Below are positions 53,149 through 61,827 of a stretch of 64,000 nt of DNA, in pieces (position 1 is the stretch's first letter; the number at the start of each line of letters is the position of its first letter). The notes under the pieces were generated by a model. That model made no database searches and was not told the origin of the DNA. It saw only the letters and a program-made list of their open reading frames with translations. This DNA is from Modestobacter sp. VKM Ac-2985 (GTDB lineage: Bacteria > Actinomycetota > Actinomycetes > Mycobacteriales > Geodermatophilaceae), in assembly GCF_026967925.1 (NCBI RefSeq), contig NZ_JAPVBI010000001.1:1387894-1451893 (forward strand), written 5' to 3'. Both the position numbers and the translations under genes were made by a program.

Positions 53149-54194
53149 CAGATCGACCGGTGCAGTTCTCGCCACCGGATGCGGACCCGGGTCTCCTCTG
53201 TGCCACCAGGGGCAGACACGTCGAGCACGTTCACCCCCGGGTAGAACGGGCGGAGAGTGGAGCCGCGGGCCACGCGGCCGGCGGCAAGCTGCCCGTCCAT
53301 GCGGATCGACCGGGCACGCGGATCCGTGACGAGCCGCAGCGTCGAACCAGCGGGCACGCCCGTCGGGATGCTCACCGACCAGGACTGCCCACCGAAGAAC
53401 GGCGGCAGCGTGGAGTCCTCCAGGCGCAATGTGCCCGTGAAGCTGTCCATCGGGCCCACGAGCTCCACGGTCGGGTACACCGGGACCTCGCTGGTCACCT
53501 GCACCCGCATGTTCTCGCCGATCACCGCGGACGAGGCGATCGCCCCGGGCCACAGCGCGTTGGTGCCGCCGACAGACCCCAGGAACGGGCCAGCACCCCC
53601 GGCGGTGGCGAACTCCACGAGCCGGTCCTTGCGGGCGGCGGCGAACGGCTGGCAGGCCGTGGCGGTCAGGCCGATCTTGCGCCAGTACACGCCGGACACG
53701 TCCCGCCCACTGGAGCCTTCCAACCCGCCCGTGTAGACGACGGTCAGTTCCCGTTCGCCCCGCGACGTGCCGCCCACGATCCGGAACTCCCCGCGGAGAG
53801 GATCGACCAGGTCGCGGATCCCGGACAGTAGGTCCAGGTGTGCGATCAGTGTCGGGGCCTGCACCAGCACCGGCACGAACACCGGCCGTTCCTGCGCCCG
53901 CACATCCTGCAGCACCGATCCGGCGACACCGGGCACGGCACTGGTGACCACGTCCATGGGTGGCATCTCCAGGCCGGTGGTGCCGGACTGTGCGCGCCAA
54001 CCCGTGGCGCCGTCGAGGGGGATGGAGCGCTGCCCGTCCAGGGACTCCAGGGTCAGCTTGCGTCGCTCCTGGAAGGGGCGGACAGGCCGGACGCCGGGCC
54101 TGCTCGGCTGGATCGGTGCGCCGGGCTGATTCGGCTGATCCGGCTGATCCGGTGTTGGGGTGGGGGTTGAGGGGGCGAGGAAGTAGGTGCTCAA
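53145..54194 (-). CDS. Distal tail protein (Dit-like minor tail protein)
   Basis: 349 aa. After a Pro/Gln/Asp-rich N-terminus of about 35 residues the sequence follows the siphovirus distal-tail (Dit-like) pattern: RRKLTLESLDGQRSIPLDG, PMDVVTSAVPGVAGSVLQD, and a beta-sandwich with VGPMDSFTGTLRLED. The Pro/Gln/Asp repeats (DQPDQPNQPG) are unusual at this position. It lies directly behind the tape measure gene, the standard place. Confidence 0.8.
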   Translation of the reverse strand: MSTYFLAPSTPTPTPDQPDQPNQPGAPIQPSRPGVRPVRPFQERRKLTLESLDGQRSIPLDGATGWRAQSGTTGLEMPPMDVVTSAVPGVAGSVLQDVRAQERPVFVPVLVQAPTLIAHLDLLSGIRDLVDPLRGEFRIVGGTSRGERELTVVYTGGLEGSSGRDVSGVYWRKIGLTATACQPFAAARKDRLVEFATAGGAGPFLGSVGGTNALWPGAIASSAVIGENMRVQVTSEVPVYPTVELVGPMDSFTGTLRLEDSTLPPFFGGQSWSVSIPTGVPAGSTLRLVTDPRARSIRMDGQLAAGRVARGSTLRPFYPGVNVLDVSAPGGTEETRVRIRWRELHRSIW

Positions 54195-54204
54195 CCCCGC
54201 CCCC

Positions 54205-57200
54205 TCACCATGCTGGCGCCAGTGCGTCCTGTTGCTGCTGGCGGGTGACTACGGCCCGTGCGATAGCGTCCGCCCCCAGTCCTCGTGCGTCGACTGCGAT
54301 GGACGTCTGCCGGCCCGCGTGCCTGGCGACGATCGCGCCGAGGCGCTCGTAGTCCAGACCCATGCCGCCACCCATGCCGTAGCCGGGCATCGCAGCGGGT
54401 GCGGTGCCCGTCGGGTACACCGTGGCCGGTGCCTCGAAGCGGGCGATCTCCGGACCACGCTCCCCAACCAGGAAGTCCTGGCCGGGCCACACGGGGCCGC
54501 CGTTGGCGCGGGCAGCCACGTGCACGTGGTCCTCGTGGTCCGCCTGCACACCCGCGCTGTACGGGTAGGCGGCGCCGTTCTTGATGTTCGAGCGGTCGCC
54601 GCGAGGGCCGATCAGCTCAGCCAGGGTGGAGCCGTACTTGTCGTGCCACCAGCGCTTGATGTCGCGGAGCTGCGGCTTCGAGTTCCCAGGCCAACCGAAG
54701 TCGGCTGCCAGCCCACGCCCGTGATACCCGGGGTCACCCGGGCGGTAGGCCGAGGTGAGGACAGCGCCCGGGAACGCGGCCTTGCCGGTGTTCCAGATGG
54801 CCTGCCACCCGCCGCCTGCCAGCTGTCCGGCACCCAGCGCCCCGACGTTGGCGTCCATCCACGCCCGGACCTCGTCGAAGCCCTTCTGCATGGTGGCGTC
54901 ACCCGCAGTGGAGATCGGCATCCTGTACGGGGCGGTGGACGACGGTCGGGGCACGTCGGCAGCAGTGACGAACCCGCCGTCGGCGTACCCGTTGTTGGCG
55001 AACTCCTCGATCCGGGCGATGCCCAACCGGGAGGTCTCCTCCTTGGTGAGCACGTACTCGCCGCGGTGCACGATGCCGGCGGGCTCCAGCTTGTCGCCGT
55101 CGCCCGTGTAGCCGCCGACGTCGTAGTTGGCGCCACCTGCCATGCCACCGCCGCGCGCGCGCAGCGTCACAGCCCGCTTGCCGAGGCCCTCGAGGAGGGG
55201 GTTGATGCCGGCGGCCAGCTCGACCCCGTACTGCGAGGCGATGCCCCGCACGGTGTCGACACCGAGACCCAGCTCAGCTGCGATGCCCTCCGCTGTGCCC
55301 TTCGCACCGGCGGCACCCACGGCGGCCATGACCCGCATCTGCGTGTCCAGCTCGGCGGCAGCATCGGACCCACCGCGGCGGGCATCCTCGGCCATGGCCG
55401 TGGCCATGCGGTTGAAGTCCTCGTCGGTGGCGCTCGCCATCGCCGCCGTCTGCGAGGCACCCTCCGCGCCCATGGCGGCGAACGCCTGCCCCACCTCCAG
55501 GCCACCGCGCTGGGTGATCCGGACGATGTTCTCCCGCCAGGCATCCTGGTCGAGGATCTGCTGCTCGAGCTCGGCGGCCCACTCGTCGAGGGAGACGGTG
55601 GCCTCGGTGACGTAGTCCTTCCACGAGTCCGAGGAGTCCTCGGTCGCGTCCGCGGTGGCCTGCGCCTGAGCCTGCTCGGCCTCGGTCTTCTCCTGCAGCT
55701 GCCCCTTGTAGAGGCTGAGCGGCTCGACGAAGGACTCGCCGACCTTCTGCAGTTCACCGCGCCAGTCCTCGATCGCCTTGGTGGCGGACTCGATCTGCTC
55801 CTCGGTCATCCTGGAGGTGTCGCCGAGGAAGGCGAGGGCGTCCGTGCCGGCGGCGACCGCGCCCGGCAGGGGAGCGAGCTGGGTGGAGAACTCGCCGGTG
55901 GCAGCAGCGACCCGCATGAACTCGGTCTGCGTGACCTGCAGGGAGCCGGCCAGGTTGATGCCGTGGGCGTCGGCGAACTCGACGACCTGCTCGCGGGTGG
56001 CCTTGTAGTGCCCGGCCAGGACGTTGATGTTCTGCCCGTACCGTTCCTCGACCTCTTCGAGCTCCGCCAGCTTGTCCTGGTACAGCTGCAGGGACTCGCG
56101 GGCGTCCTGCACCTCACCGGTGACGGGGATGAACGCCTGCTCGAACCAGTTGCGGTTCTCCTTCGACCAGGACTCGACGTGCGGGCCGAGCTCGTCGACC
56201 TTGTCGCGCAGCTCGTCGAGGGAGCTCGTGGTGTTGGCGAACATGGCTTCGTTGCCGTCGGCCTCGTCGATGGCGTCACCCATCGCGGCGATGCTCTCCC
56301 GCGCGTCGTCGCCGGCGTTGCTGAACTTGATGATCTCGGTGATGCCGTAGGTGATGGCTGCGATCGCGGCGAACGGGGCCGCAGCGGTGAGCAGCCCGAG
56401 CATGGCGGTCCGGGCGGCACGAGTGGCGATGGTGAACGTGGTCGTGGCGCCAGTCGCCATGCCCATGCCCGTGACGACGCCGGTCAGGCGCCCGGCGAGG
56501 CCCGTGAACATGGTGTCCAGGGGGCCGCGGAGGGCGGTGAACCCGACGAACGCGGCCAGCGCGATCTGCACCGGGCCCGGCAGGCCGGCGAAGAACCCGA
56601 CGACGTCAGCCCCGGTCTCCACCAGGAACGTCATCATCTGCACGAGCTCGCGCAGGGCGCCCTGGGTGCCGTCGCCGATGGTGGTCATGGTGGCGTCGAA
56701 GGCGCCACCCAGCTTCTCGATGTCGCCCTTGAGGTTGTCCTGCAGGGTGGCGGCGTACTCGGAGGCGTAGCCGGCGTCGTTGACGTTGTTCGCCCACTCC
56801 TGGACCCCGGCCGAGCCCTCCTTGTAGAGCACGGAGGCGGCGCGCACGGCGTCGGACCCGAAGATGGTCTTGAGGGTGGCGTTCTGCTGCTCGACGGTCA
56901 GGCCGGCGAGGCCCTCCTTGAGCTGGCCGGCGACGGAGTCCAGGCCAACGAAGTTGCCTTGCGCGTCGTAGGCGGAGAAGCCGATGGCTTCCATCGCCTC
57001 AGCAGCAGCCACGGAGTTCGGGTTCAGGGCCTGCAGCATCGTCTTGAAGCTGGTGCCGGCGTCGGAGCCGGTGAGGCCGTTGGAGGCGAACATGGCGAGC
57101 GCCCCGGCGGTGTCCTCGATGGACAGGCCGGCCTGGTCGGCGACGAGCGCGGACTGGTTGAGGGCAGCGCCCATGTCGTGCACGGAGCCCTGCGCCTTGC

Positions 57201-58008
57201 CCGCGCCGGCGGCGAGGAGGTCGGCGACGTGGGACATCTGGTCGCCCTCGAGGTTGAACACCGAGAGGGCGGTGGCGCCGAGTTCGGCGGCGTCCGCGAC
57301 CTCCATCTGCCCGGCCGCGGCCAGGTCGAGGGCGCCCTTGAGTCCGCCGTTGATAATGTCGGTGGTGGTGACGCCGGCCTTCGCCATCTCGGTGATGCCC
57401 TGCGCGGCCTCTTCGCCGGAGTACTTGGTGTCGGCGCCGAGGGTGATGGCGGTTTCGCGGAGGGCCTGCATGTCGGTGTCTGTGGCACCGGAGGCGGCCT
57501 GCACCTCGGACATGGCCGCACCGAACTCCGCGCCCCGGAAGGCGGCGTAGCCGAGGCCGAGACCGACGGCTCCGAGGCCGGCGGTGAGTGGCGTGAGGCT
57601 GGTGCCGAGCATCCCGTTGGAGGTGGCGAGCCCGTTGATGGCGGACTGCTGGATGCGGGCGGAGGTGCTGACAGAGGTGGCGGCCTGCGAGTGGGCGCGG
57701 GACTGCGTGGCGGCGGAGGTGCTCGCCGAGGTGGCGGCGGTGGTGTTGGCGGCGACGACGCGACCGGAGGCTGCGGCCTGCGTGGCAGCGCCCGCCGAAG
57801 CCGCGGTGGACGCCTTCCCGGCGGCAGCCGCAGAGGTGGCGGCGTTGGTCTGCTGCACCCGCGCGGAGACCGTGGAGGCGGCAGCAGCCTTCTCGTTGGC
57901 CCCGGTGACCGTGGTGTTGAACGCGGCGACGTTGGCGCCGGCCTTGCCGAGGACGGGGGACAGCAGGTCGCGACCGACGAGGACCGTCTCCAAAGTCCTG
58001 GTCGCCAC
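54205..58008 (-). CDS. Tail tape measure protein with M15-type peptidase domain
   Basis: 1267 aa. Ala/Thr-rich N-terminal helical part, TP901-type core (about 140-480, with SGATDTDMQALRETAI and AALNQSALVADQAG), two or three hydrophobic helices (about 480-560), long coiled-coil segments, and near residues 1040-1165 a zinc peptidase-like domain with SAYRPGD, YHGRGLAADFGW and HEDHVHV. The last resembles M15/VanY D,D-carboxypeptidases. Its length would set a tail near 190 nm at the usual 1.5 Angstrom per residue (estimate from family knowledge). The peptidase part should open peptidoglycan during DNA entry. Confidence 0.88.
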   Translation of the reverse strand: MATRTLETVLVGRDLLSPVLGKAGANVAAFNTTVTGANEKAAAASTVSARVQQTNAATSAAAAGKASTAASAGAATQAAASGRVVAANTTAATSASTSAATQSRAHSQAATSVSTSARIQQSAINGLATSNGMLGTSLTPLTAGLGAVGLGLGYAAFRGAEFGAAMSEVQAASGATDTDMQALRETAITLGADTKYSGEEAAQGITEMAKAGVTTTDIINGGLKGALDLAAAGQMEVADAAELGATALSVFNLEGDQMSHVADLLAAGAGKAQGSVHDMGAALNQSALVADQAGLSIEDTAGALAMFASNGLTGSDAGTSFKTMLQALNPNSVAAAEAMEAIGFSAYDAQGNFVGLDSVAGQLKEGLAGLTVEQQNATLKTIFGSDAVRAASVLYKEGSAGVQEWANNVNDAGYASEYAATLQDNLKGDIEKLGGAFDATMTTIGDGTQGALRELVQMMTFLVETGADVVGFFAGLPGPVQIALAAFVGFTALRGPLDTMFTGLAGRLTGVVTGMGMATGATTTFTIATRAARTAMLGLLTAAAPFAAIAAITYGITEIIKFSNAGDDARESIAAMGDAIDEADGNEAMFANTTSSLDELRDKVDELGPHVESWSKENRNWFEQAFIPVTGEVQDARESLQLYQDKLAELEEVEERYGQNINVLAGHYKATREQVVEFADAHGINLAGSLQVTQTEFMRVAAATGEFSTQLAPLPGAVAAGTDALAFLGDTSRMTEEQIESATKAIEDWRGELQKVGESFVEPLSLYKGQLQEKTEAEQAQAQATADATEDSSDSWKDYVTEATVSLDEWAAELEQQILDQDAWRENIVRITQRGGLEVGQAFAAMGAEGASQTAAMASATDEDFNRMATAMAEDARRGGSDAAAELDTQMRVMAAVGAAGAKGTAEGIAAELGLGVDTVRGIASQYGVELAAGINPLLEGLGKRAVTLRARGGGMAGGANYDVGGYTGDGDKLEPAGIVHRGEYVLTKEETSRLGIARIEEFANNGYADGGFVTAADVPRPSSTAPYRMPISTAGDATMQKGFDEVRAWMDANVGALGAGQLAGGGWQAIWNTGKAAFPGAVLTSAYRPGDPGYHGRGLAADFGWPGNSKPQLRDIKRWWHDKYGSTLAELIGPRGDRSNIKNGAAYPYSAGVQADHEDHVHVAARANGGPVWPGQDFLVGERGPEIARFEAPATVYPTGTAPAAMPGYGMGGGMGLDYERLGAIVARHAGRQTSIAVDARGLGADAIARAVVTRQQQQDALAPAW

Positions 58009-58022
58009 CTGCCACCTCCGTC

Positions 58023-58369
58023 TCAGTCGTCGTCGTCCTCGGCGGTGCGGGGGCGCAGGTGCGGCATGAAGCCGGGGATGGGCCGGCCGTCCCCGTCCTT
58101 CGGGAGCGCCTGCTGGTGCTCACCGAGGAGGGCGTGCCCCCGGCAGTACGTGGTGTCGGCGACGTAGGCGTCCCGGTCGCCGCCCTGCTTGGGGTCCCAC
58201 TCGTCGTGGCGGGTGCCGCAGGAGCAGGTGGCCCGGTCGTCACGCATCCAGGCGAGGGCGTAGCCGCGGGCGAGGGGGGACCACTCCGTCCAGGCGTCGT
58301 ACGAGATGCCCTTCGGGACGATGTAGTCCAGCTCCTCCTTTAGCCGCGGGTCCGCCCGGAGCTGAAAAC
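58023..58369 (-). CDS. Tail assembly chaperone T extension (expressed by -1 frameshift)
   Basis: About 113 codons in the -1 frame relative to the gene that ends at 58340, without ATG or GTG of their own near the overlap. The sequence has the actinophage T-type pattern: YDAWTEWSPLARGYALAW, CSCGTRHDEWDP, YVADTTYCRGH. It should be made only as a fusion G-T of about 304 aa that helps load the tail tube on the tape measure. The frame is open upstream to 58433. Confidence 0.75.
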
Positions 58370-58936
58370 CAGGCTCGCCGTGTCGACCGCCCGCTCGTGG
58401 AGGTCCATGCAGGCGCCGACGAGGAGGTTCCACTCGGGTTCGGTCCAGGTCTCGCGGAAGCCCTGGGCGTCTTCGAGGGTGACGTCGGGGTCGACGACGC
58501 AGTGGGCGACGATGCGGGGGCCGAAGTCGGCCTGGTTCCAGCGGGCCTTGGCCTTCTCGTCGGCCCCGTCGCGGACGCGCTTGTGGTCCTCGTCGGTCGG
58601 CGGGAACTCCGCCTTCAGCGCGGCGTACGCCAGGGGCGCCATGGCCCGGATCTTGAGCTTCACGATGCCGGCGCCCTCGTCGGCGGCGGGCTCGAGCTCG
58701 TCGGCGCGGAACTGCGCTTCGTCGACGTATGCCTGGAGCTCGCTGAGGGTGACGTCGGGCTCGGAGCGGCGGCGGGCGAGGCGCAGCTGGTCCTGCGCGG
58801 CGGTGAGAAGCTGCCGGGCGTAGGCGTACTCCTCGACGGCCTCGTGGTCGAGGACGACAGAGTGGGTGCCCTCGCGGGGCTTCTTGCCCTTGAGCAGGGA
58901 CAGCTTGTTGGCGGTGCCGTTCTTGGTGCTGGTCAC
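58340..58936 (-). CDS. Tail assembly chaperone G
   Basis: 198 aa. Helical protein with NKLSLLKGKKPREGTHSVVL at the start, a Glu-rich middle, and at the end WNLLVGACMDLHERAVDTAS, the usual place where the frameshift occurs. It lies between the tail tube and tape measure genes, the conserved location of the chaperone pair. The stop codon TAA lies 22 bases behind the slip sequence GGTTTTC. Confidence 0.82.
   Translation of the reverse strand: MTSTKNGTANKLSLLKGKKPREGTHSVVLDHEAVEEYAYARQLLTAAQDQLRLARRRSEPDVTLSELQAYVDEAQFRADELEPAADEGAGIVKLKIRAMAPLAYAALKAEFPPTDEDHKRVRDGADEKAKARWNQADFGPRIVAHCVVDPDVTLEDAQGFRETWTEPEWNLLVGACMDLHERAVDTASLVFSSGRTRG
58364..58370 (-). promoter_or_regulatory. Putative -1 ribosomal frameshift site
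   Basis: GGTTTTC in frame G|GTT|TTC is the only homopolymer run in the 94-bp overlap of the two chaperone frames. A -1 slip of the tRNA-Phe from TTC to TTT leads into the T frame. An AAAGGAGG sequence overlapping the G stop lies just downstream and may influence pausing. Confidence 0.6.
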
Positions 58937-59015
58937 GTGGTGCTCCTAGTCGCGTAGGGGGTGACCTCGGGTCGGCTGCGCGACCAACCGACCCGAGGCC
59001 AGATCAGGGGATGGG

Positions 59016-59483
59016 TCAGACCGCGGCCGGCGGCACGACGGCGTTCTGCACGGGTTCCTCGTTGACGGAGAACCCGACCATGAACTGCGCGGCGGTGGAC
59101 AGGTCGATCTGGTCGTTGACGCCGAGGCAGGCCACGTCCCACACCTCGCACCGCTTGCCGGGCACGTCGCCGTAGGGCAGGTACACGATGAACAGCTGCG
59201 TGTCCTTGGCGAGGACGTCGCGGATGACGGTGGCCTCGTCGTCGTCCCAGAAGGTGATGCTCGGGTCCGAGACGGTGTCGTCGCCCGGCACGGAGGACAC
59301 GAAGCGCGAGTCCAGGTCAGGGGTGGGCATCGTGGAGCCGGTGAGGCTGAACCCCGTGACGGCCGCGATGTCGGTGAGGGGGGTGCCGGCGGCCATCTCG
59401 GCGCGGGAGGGCCCGGTGAGCGGGTCGGCGACGAGGGGGCAGGCGATGAACTTGGTGGTCTTCTTGCGGTTGAACCGGGACAT
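59016..59483 (-). CDS. Major tail (tube) protein
   Basis: 155 aa. Pattern of siphovirus tube proteins: VADPLTGPSRAEMAAGTPLTD, SVPGDDTVSDPSITFWDDDE, and TQLFIVYLPYGDVPG. It polymerises around the tape measure. It is preceded by the connector cluster and followed by the chaperone pair, the conserved order. Confidence 0.85.
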   Translation of the reverse strand: MSRFNRKKTTKFIACPLVADPLTGPSRAEMAAGTPLTDIAAVTGFSLTGSTMPTPDLDSRFVSSVPGDDTVSDPSITFWDDDEATVIRDVLAKDTQLFIVYLPYGDVPGKRCEVWDVACLGVNDQIDLSTAAQFMVGFSVNEEPVQNAVVPPAAV

Positions 59484-59486
59484 GGG

Positions 59487-59807
59487 TCAGGACTCCCTGG
59501 AGGTGGTCTTGGCCGGGGTCTCCGGCTTCGGGGTGGGGTTGTAGTGCTCGGCGAGCTCGTCACGGGTCATGGTCATGGCGGTCTCGTAGTCCAGGCCGCC
59601 GTGCTCGTTGGGGAGGGCGACGGCGTACGTCTTCCACTCGGCGGCGGTCGCCGACTTGTTCGGCTGCTCCAGCTTCGGAGCGGGCGCCGCGGCCGGGTCG
59701 GTGTCGCGGCCGGTGAGGACCCAGCCGCGGGCGGCGTAGGTGGGCAGGGTGTGCTCGGGGATCACCTGGGTGCCCTCGACACTGGGATGGCTGATCACGA
59801 AGGACAC
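59487..59807 (-). CDS. Hypothetical structural-region protein
   Basis: 106 aa. It starts MSFVISHPSVEGTQVIPEHT and has a short alpha/beta part followed by a Pro/Lys/Thr tail. Such small proteins with the ISHP...GWVLTG pattern lie between tail terminator and tube genes in actinophages; role unknown. Three bases separate it from the tube gene. Confidence 0.65.
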   Translation of the reverse strand: MSFVISHPSVEGTQVIPEHTLPTYAARGWVLTGRDTDPAAAPAPKLEQPNKSATAAEWKTYAVALPNEHGGLDYETAMTMTRDELAEHYNPTPKPETPAKTTSRES

Positions 59808-59816
59808 GGGGGCTCC

Positions 59817-60272
59817 TCAGGCGGGGGTGATGGTCAGGTAGTAGCGGGAGGGCAGGGAGAAGACGGCCGACGGCGCGGTGCCCGAGCGGTCGATGCCGGC
59901 CATGGTCCGGTCGGCGCTGCGATCGATGCACAGCCATCCGGCGGGCATCGACAGGCCGTACACCCAGCCGGCGCCGTCCCTGCCGAGCAGCCTGTCGCGC
60001 CCGACGCGGGCCGCCGCCTCGCACTGGTTGCGCCGGTTGGACACCGTGGTCAGCTGGTAGGCCACCGTCACAGTGCGCGCGTCGCCGTCCATGTCGGGAG
60101 TGACGTCGCTGGAGCCGCCGGGGATGCGGTACAGCAGGAAGTAGGGGTACGCCGGCCGCGCCGGGCTGCCCGTGTACTCCCCGTCATAGGTGTCACGGCC
60201 GGTGGACCTGATCAGCTCCACGACCGCTGTCGTGACCAGGTCCAGCGGGGCGGAGTACACCGGGGCAGTCAC
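59817..60272 (-). CDS. Tail terminator/completion protein
   Basis: 151 aa from the GTG at 60272 (alternatives exist upstream). N-terminal helix LDLVTTAVVELIRSTG and then a beta-sheet domain with YPYFLLYRIPGG and VTVAYQLTTVSNRRNQCEAA, as in siphovirus tail-terminator proteins (U-like, DUF3168-type fold). It caps the finished tail tube. Assignment by position and fold pattern. Confidence 0.65.
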   Translation of the reverse strand: MTAPVYSAPLDLVTTAVVELIRSTGRDTYDGEYTGSPARPAYPYFLLYRIPGGSSDVTPDMDGDARTVTVAYQLTTVSNRRNQCEAAARVGRDRLLGRDGAGWVYGLSMPAGWLCIDRSADRTMAGIDRSGTAPSAVFSLPSRYYLTITPA

Positions 60273-60297
60273 CGCTGCCCCCGCGCGATCGGGCGGT

Positions 60298-60720
60298 TCA
60301 CCATCGGATGGCCTGCGCGGCGGCCCGGTCCATCGCCGCGACGAACAGCGGCTCGATCGCGTCACTGGCCGGACCCATGTGCGGATACGGCGGCTGGTTG
60401 TAGTCGCGGCCGAGGGAGTCCGTGCCCACGAACCCCCACTCGAGGCGGTGGGCTTGCGGTTCGTCGGTGCCGACGGAGCGGGCGATCTCCTCGGGCCCGT
60501 CGCCGTCGACGGGCTCGACGTCCCAGGAGGCCAGGTACTCGCCGGTCAGGTCCTCGGGGCCCGGTCGGCCGGTGGCGTTGGCCCGTACGGCGGCGACCAG
60601 CGCTTCAGCGGTGGTGTCGACCACGGTCTCGATGACGAGCGGGGTGCGGGCGGCGGCGGCCTGCAGCTCGGCGATCAGGCCGGAGGCTCCGTTGACCCGC
60701 CAGTCGTTGCGGACACCCAT
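60298..60720 (-). CDS. HK97 Gp10-like head-tail joining/minor tail protein
   Basis: 140 aa from the ATG at 60720. Helical start (GLIAELQAAAARTPLVIETV) and a C-terminal part with RLEWGFVGTDSLGRDYNQPPYPHM, the hallmark of HK97-gp10-type proteins. It overlaps the upstream gene by 46 bp. Confidence 0.75.
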   Translation of the reverse strand: MGVRNDWRVNGASGLIAELQAAAARTPLVIETVVDTTAEALVAAVRANATGRPGPEDLTGEYLASWDVEPVDGDGPEEIARSVGTDEPQAHRLEWGFVGTDSLGRDYNQPPYPHMGPASDAIEPLFVAAMDRAAAQAIRW

Positions 60721-61127
60721 GAAGACCCCCGGAGCAGGTAGCGGCGGTAGGTGGCGTACGTGCGTTCCTCTTCGCCGAGGACGACGAAGACGTCGCCGAC
60801 CAGACCCGGGGAGAACGCCGCGGCGGTGACGGTTACCAGGTCCCCAGGGCGCAGAGCTGCCCGATGCGGCAGCTTCACGGTCCGCTGGTTCGGCACACCG
60901 GACTGGTCGTCGATCGTGCGGTTGCTCAGCAGCGCTTGCGACGGATCGGCGATGGTGCACGGCCCGTCGTAGACCGCGGCAGCGGGGACGGCCGGGACGT
61001 AGCCGTCCGAGTCGAGCACCGGCGTGGGAGGCAGGTCAGCCGGTCGGGTGACCGTGCACCAGTCGGCCATCTGCCGCTCCACCTCGGCAGTGAGCACCGC
61101 CATCCCCGCGGCGTAGGGGCTGGTCAC
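60675..61127 (-). CDS. Head closure protein (DUF6093-like)
   Basis: 150 aa from a GTG in a GTGA overlap. ADWCTVTRPADLPPTPVLDS, then a small beta-barrel with RTVKLPHRAALRPGDLVTV and VGDVFVVLGEEERTYATYRR. This is the pattern of actinophage head-closure proteins. It connects the portal adaptor to the tail. Confidence 0.7.
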   Translation of the reverse strand: MTSPYAAGMAVLTAEVERQMADWCTVTRPADLPPTPVLDSDGYVPAVPAAAVYDGPCTIADPSQALLSNRTIDDQSGVPNQRTVKLPHRAALRPGDLVTVTAAAFSPGLVGDVFVVLGEEERTYATYRRYLLRGSSWVSATTGGSTEPPA

Positions 61128-61540
61128 CGCCAGCCCAACCGGTAGGGCACGGAGAACGACAGGTGCGGCTCGGCGCCCGCGGCCGCCGGCGACTCGCCGG
61201 TGAGCGTCTCCAGCTCGGTGGCCGACACGTACAGCTCACCGGTGGACACCGTGTTGTCCCGCGTGAAGGAGGCCTCATCGGAGCCGAACTGCCGGATGCC
61301 GTCGGGGTTGCGGAGCACCCGGAGCACCATCGCCTTGACGACGGCCTTGATGGTTGCGGGCAGCAGCAGCTCTGCCTCCACCCGCCGGGTCATCGCGGGC
61401 TGGTGCGGGCCGAGGAGCCCCCATGCGTCGTCGAGGAGGTCCTGGACGGTCACCTTCTCCAGGTCGGTGAGGGGGCGGAACCGCGCCTCGATGTCCGTGA
61501 CCTGCACCGGGTTGTCCACGATTCCGCCCCCTCCCGTCAC
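61124..61540 (-). CDS. Head-tail connector (Gp19/Gp15/Gp42 family)
   Basis: 138 aa from a GTG in a GTGA overlap. VTDIEARFRPLTDLEKVTVQ followed by DLLDDAWGLLGPH and AVVKAMVLRVLRNPDGIRQF is the family pattern. It forms the adaptor ring under the portal. Confidence 0.85.
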   Translation of the reverse strand: MTGGGGIVDNPVQVTDIEARFRPLTDLEKVTVQDLLDDAWGLLGPHQPAMTRRVEAELLLPATIKAVVKAMVLRVLRNPDGIRQFGSDEASFTRDNTVSTGELYVSATELETLTGESPAAAGAEPHLSFSVPYRLGWR

Positions 61541-61827
61541 TTCTCGGAGCTGCGGGCGTCGACCAGGGCGACGATGGCGTCCCGGTCGGCGTCCGCGGGG
61601 ACCTCGACGCCGAGGCCCTCCGCGTAGGTGCGCCACACGTCCTTGCCCGAGCCCGGACCGCCGCGGGGCGGCTCCTCCGGCGTCTCCGGCTCGTCGGCTG
61701 GCAGGTCGGACTCGCCCTGCCAGGCCACCGGGTTGGTGATCCTGGCCTTCAGCGCGGGCGTCTCTTCCGTCCCCGCCGGCAGGGTCTCCCCACCGACGAT
61801 CACGGTCAGCGCCAGGACCCGGGCCAT
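61537..61827 (-). CDS. Hypothetical phage protein
   Basis: 96 aa. A small N-terminal strand part (VLALTVIVGGETLPAG), an acidic Pro/Glu linker, and a C-terminal helix pair DVWRTYAEGLGVEVPADADR that looks like a HeH/LEM- or Rho-N-like mini-domain. It shares the A of a TGATG with the capsid stop. Role unknown. Confidence 0.65.
   Translation of the reverse strand: MARVLALTVIVGGETLPAGTEETPALKARITNPVAWQGESDLPADEPETPEEPPRGGPGSGKDVWRTYAEGLGVEVPADADRDAIVALVDARSSEK

Noticed and set aside
54187-58167. 1326-aa plus-strand open frame opposite the tape measure gene
   Set aside because: Gly/Val/Leu/Glu-rich shadow; the minus strand has phage motifs, correct order and overlapping neighbours.
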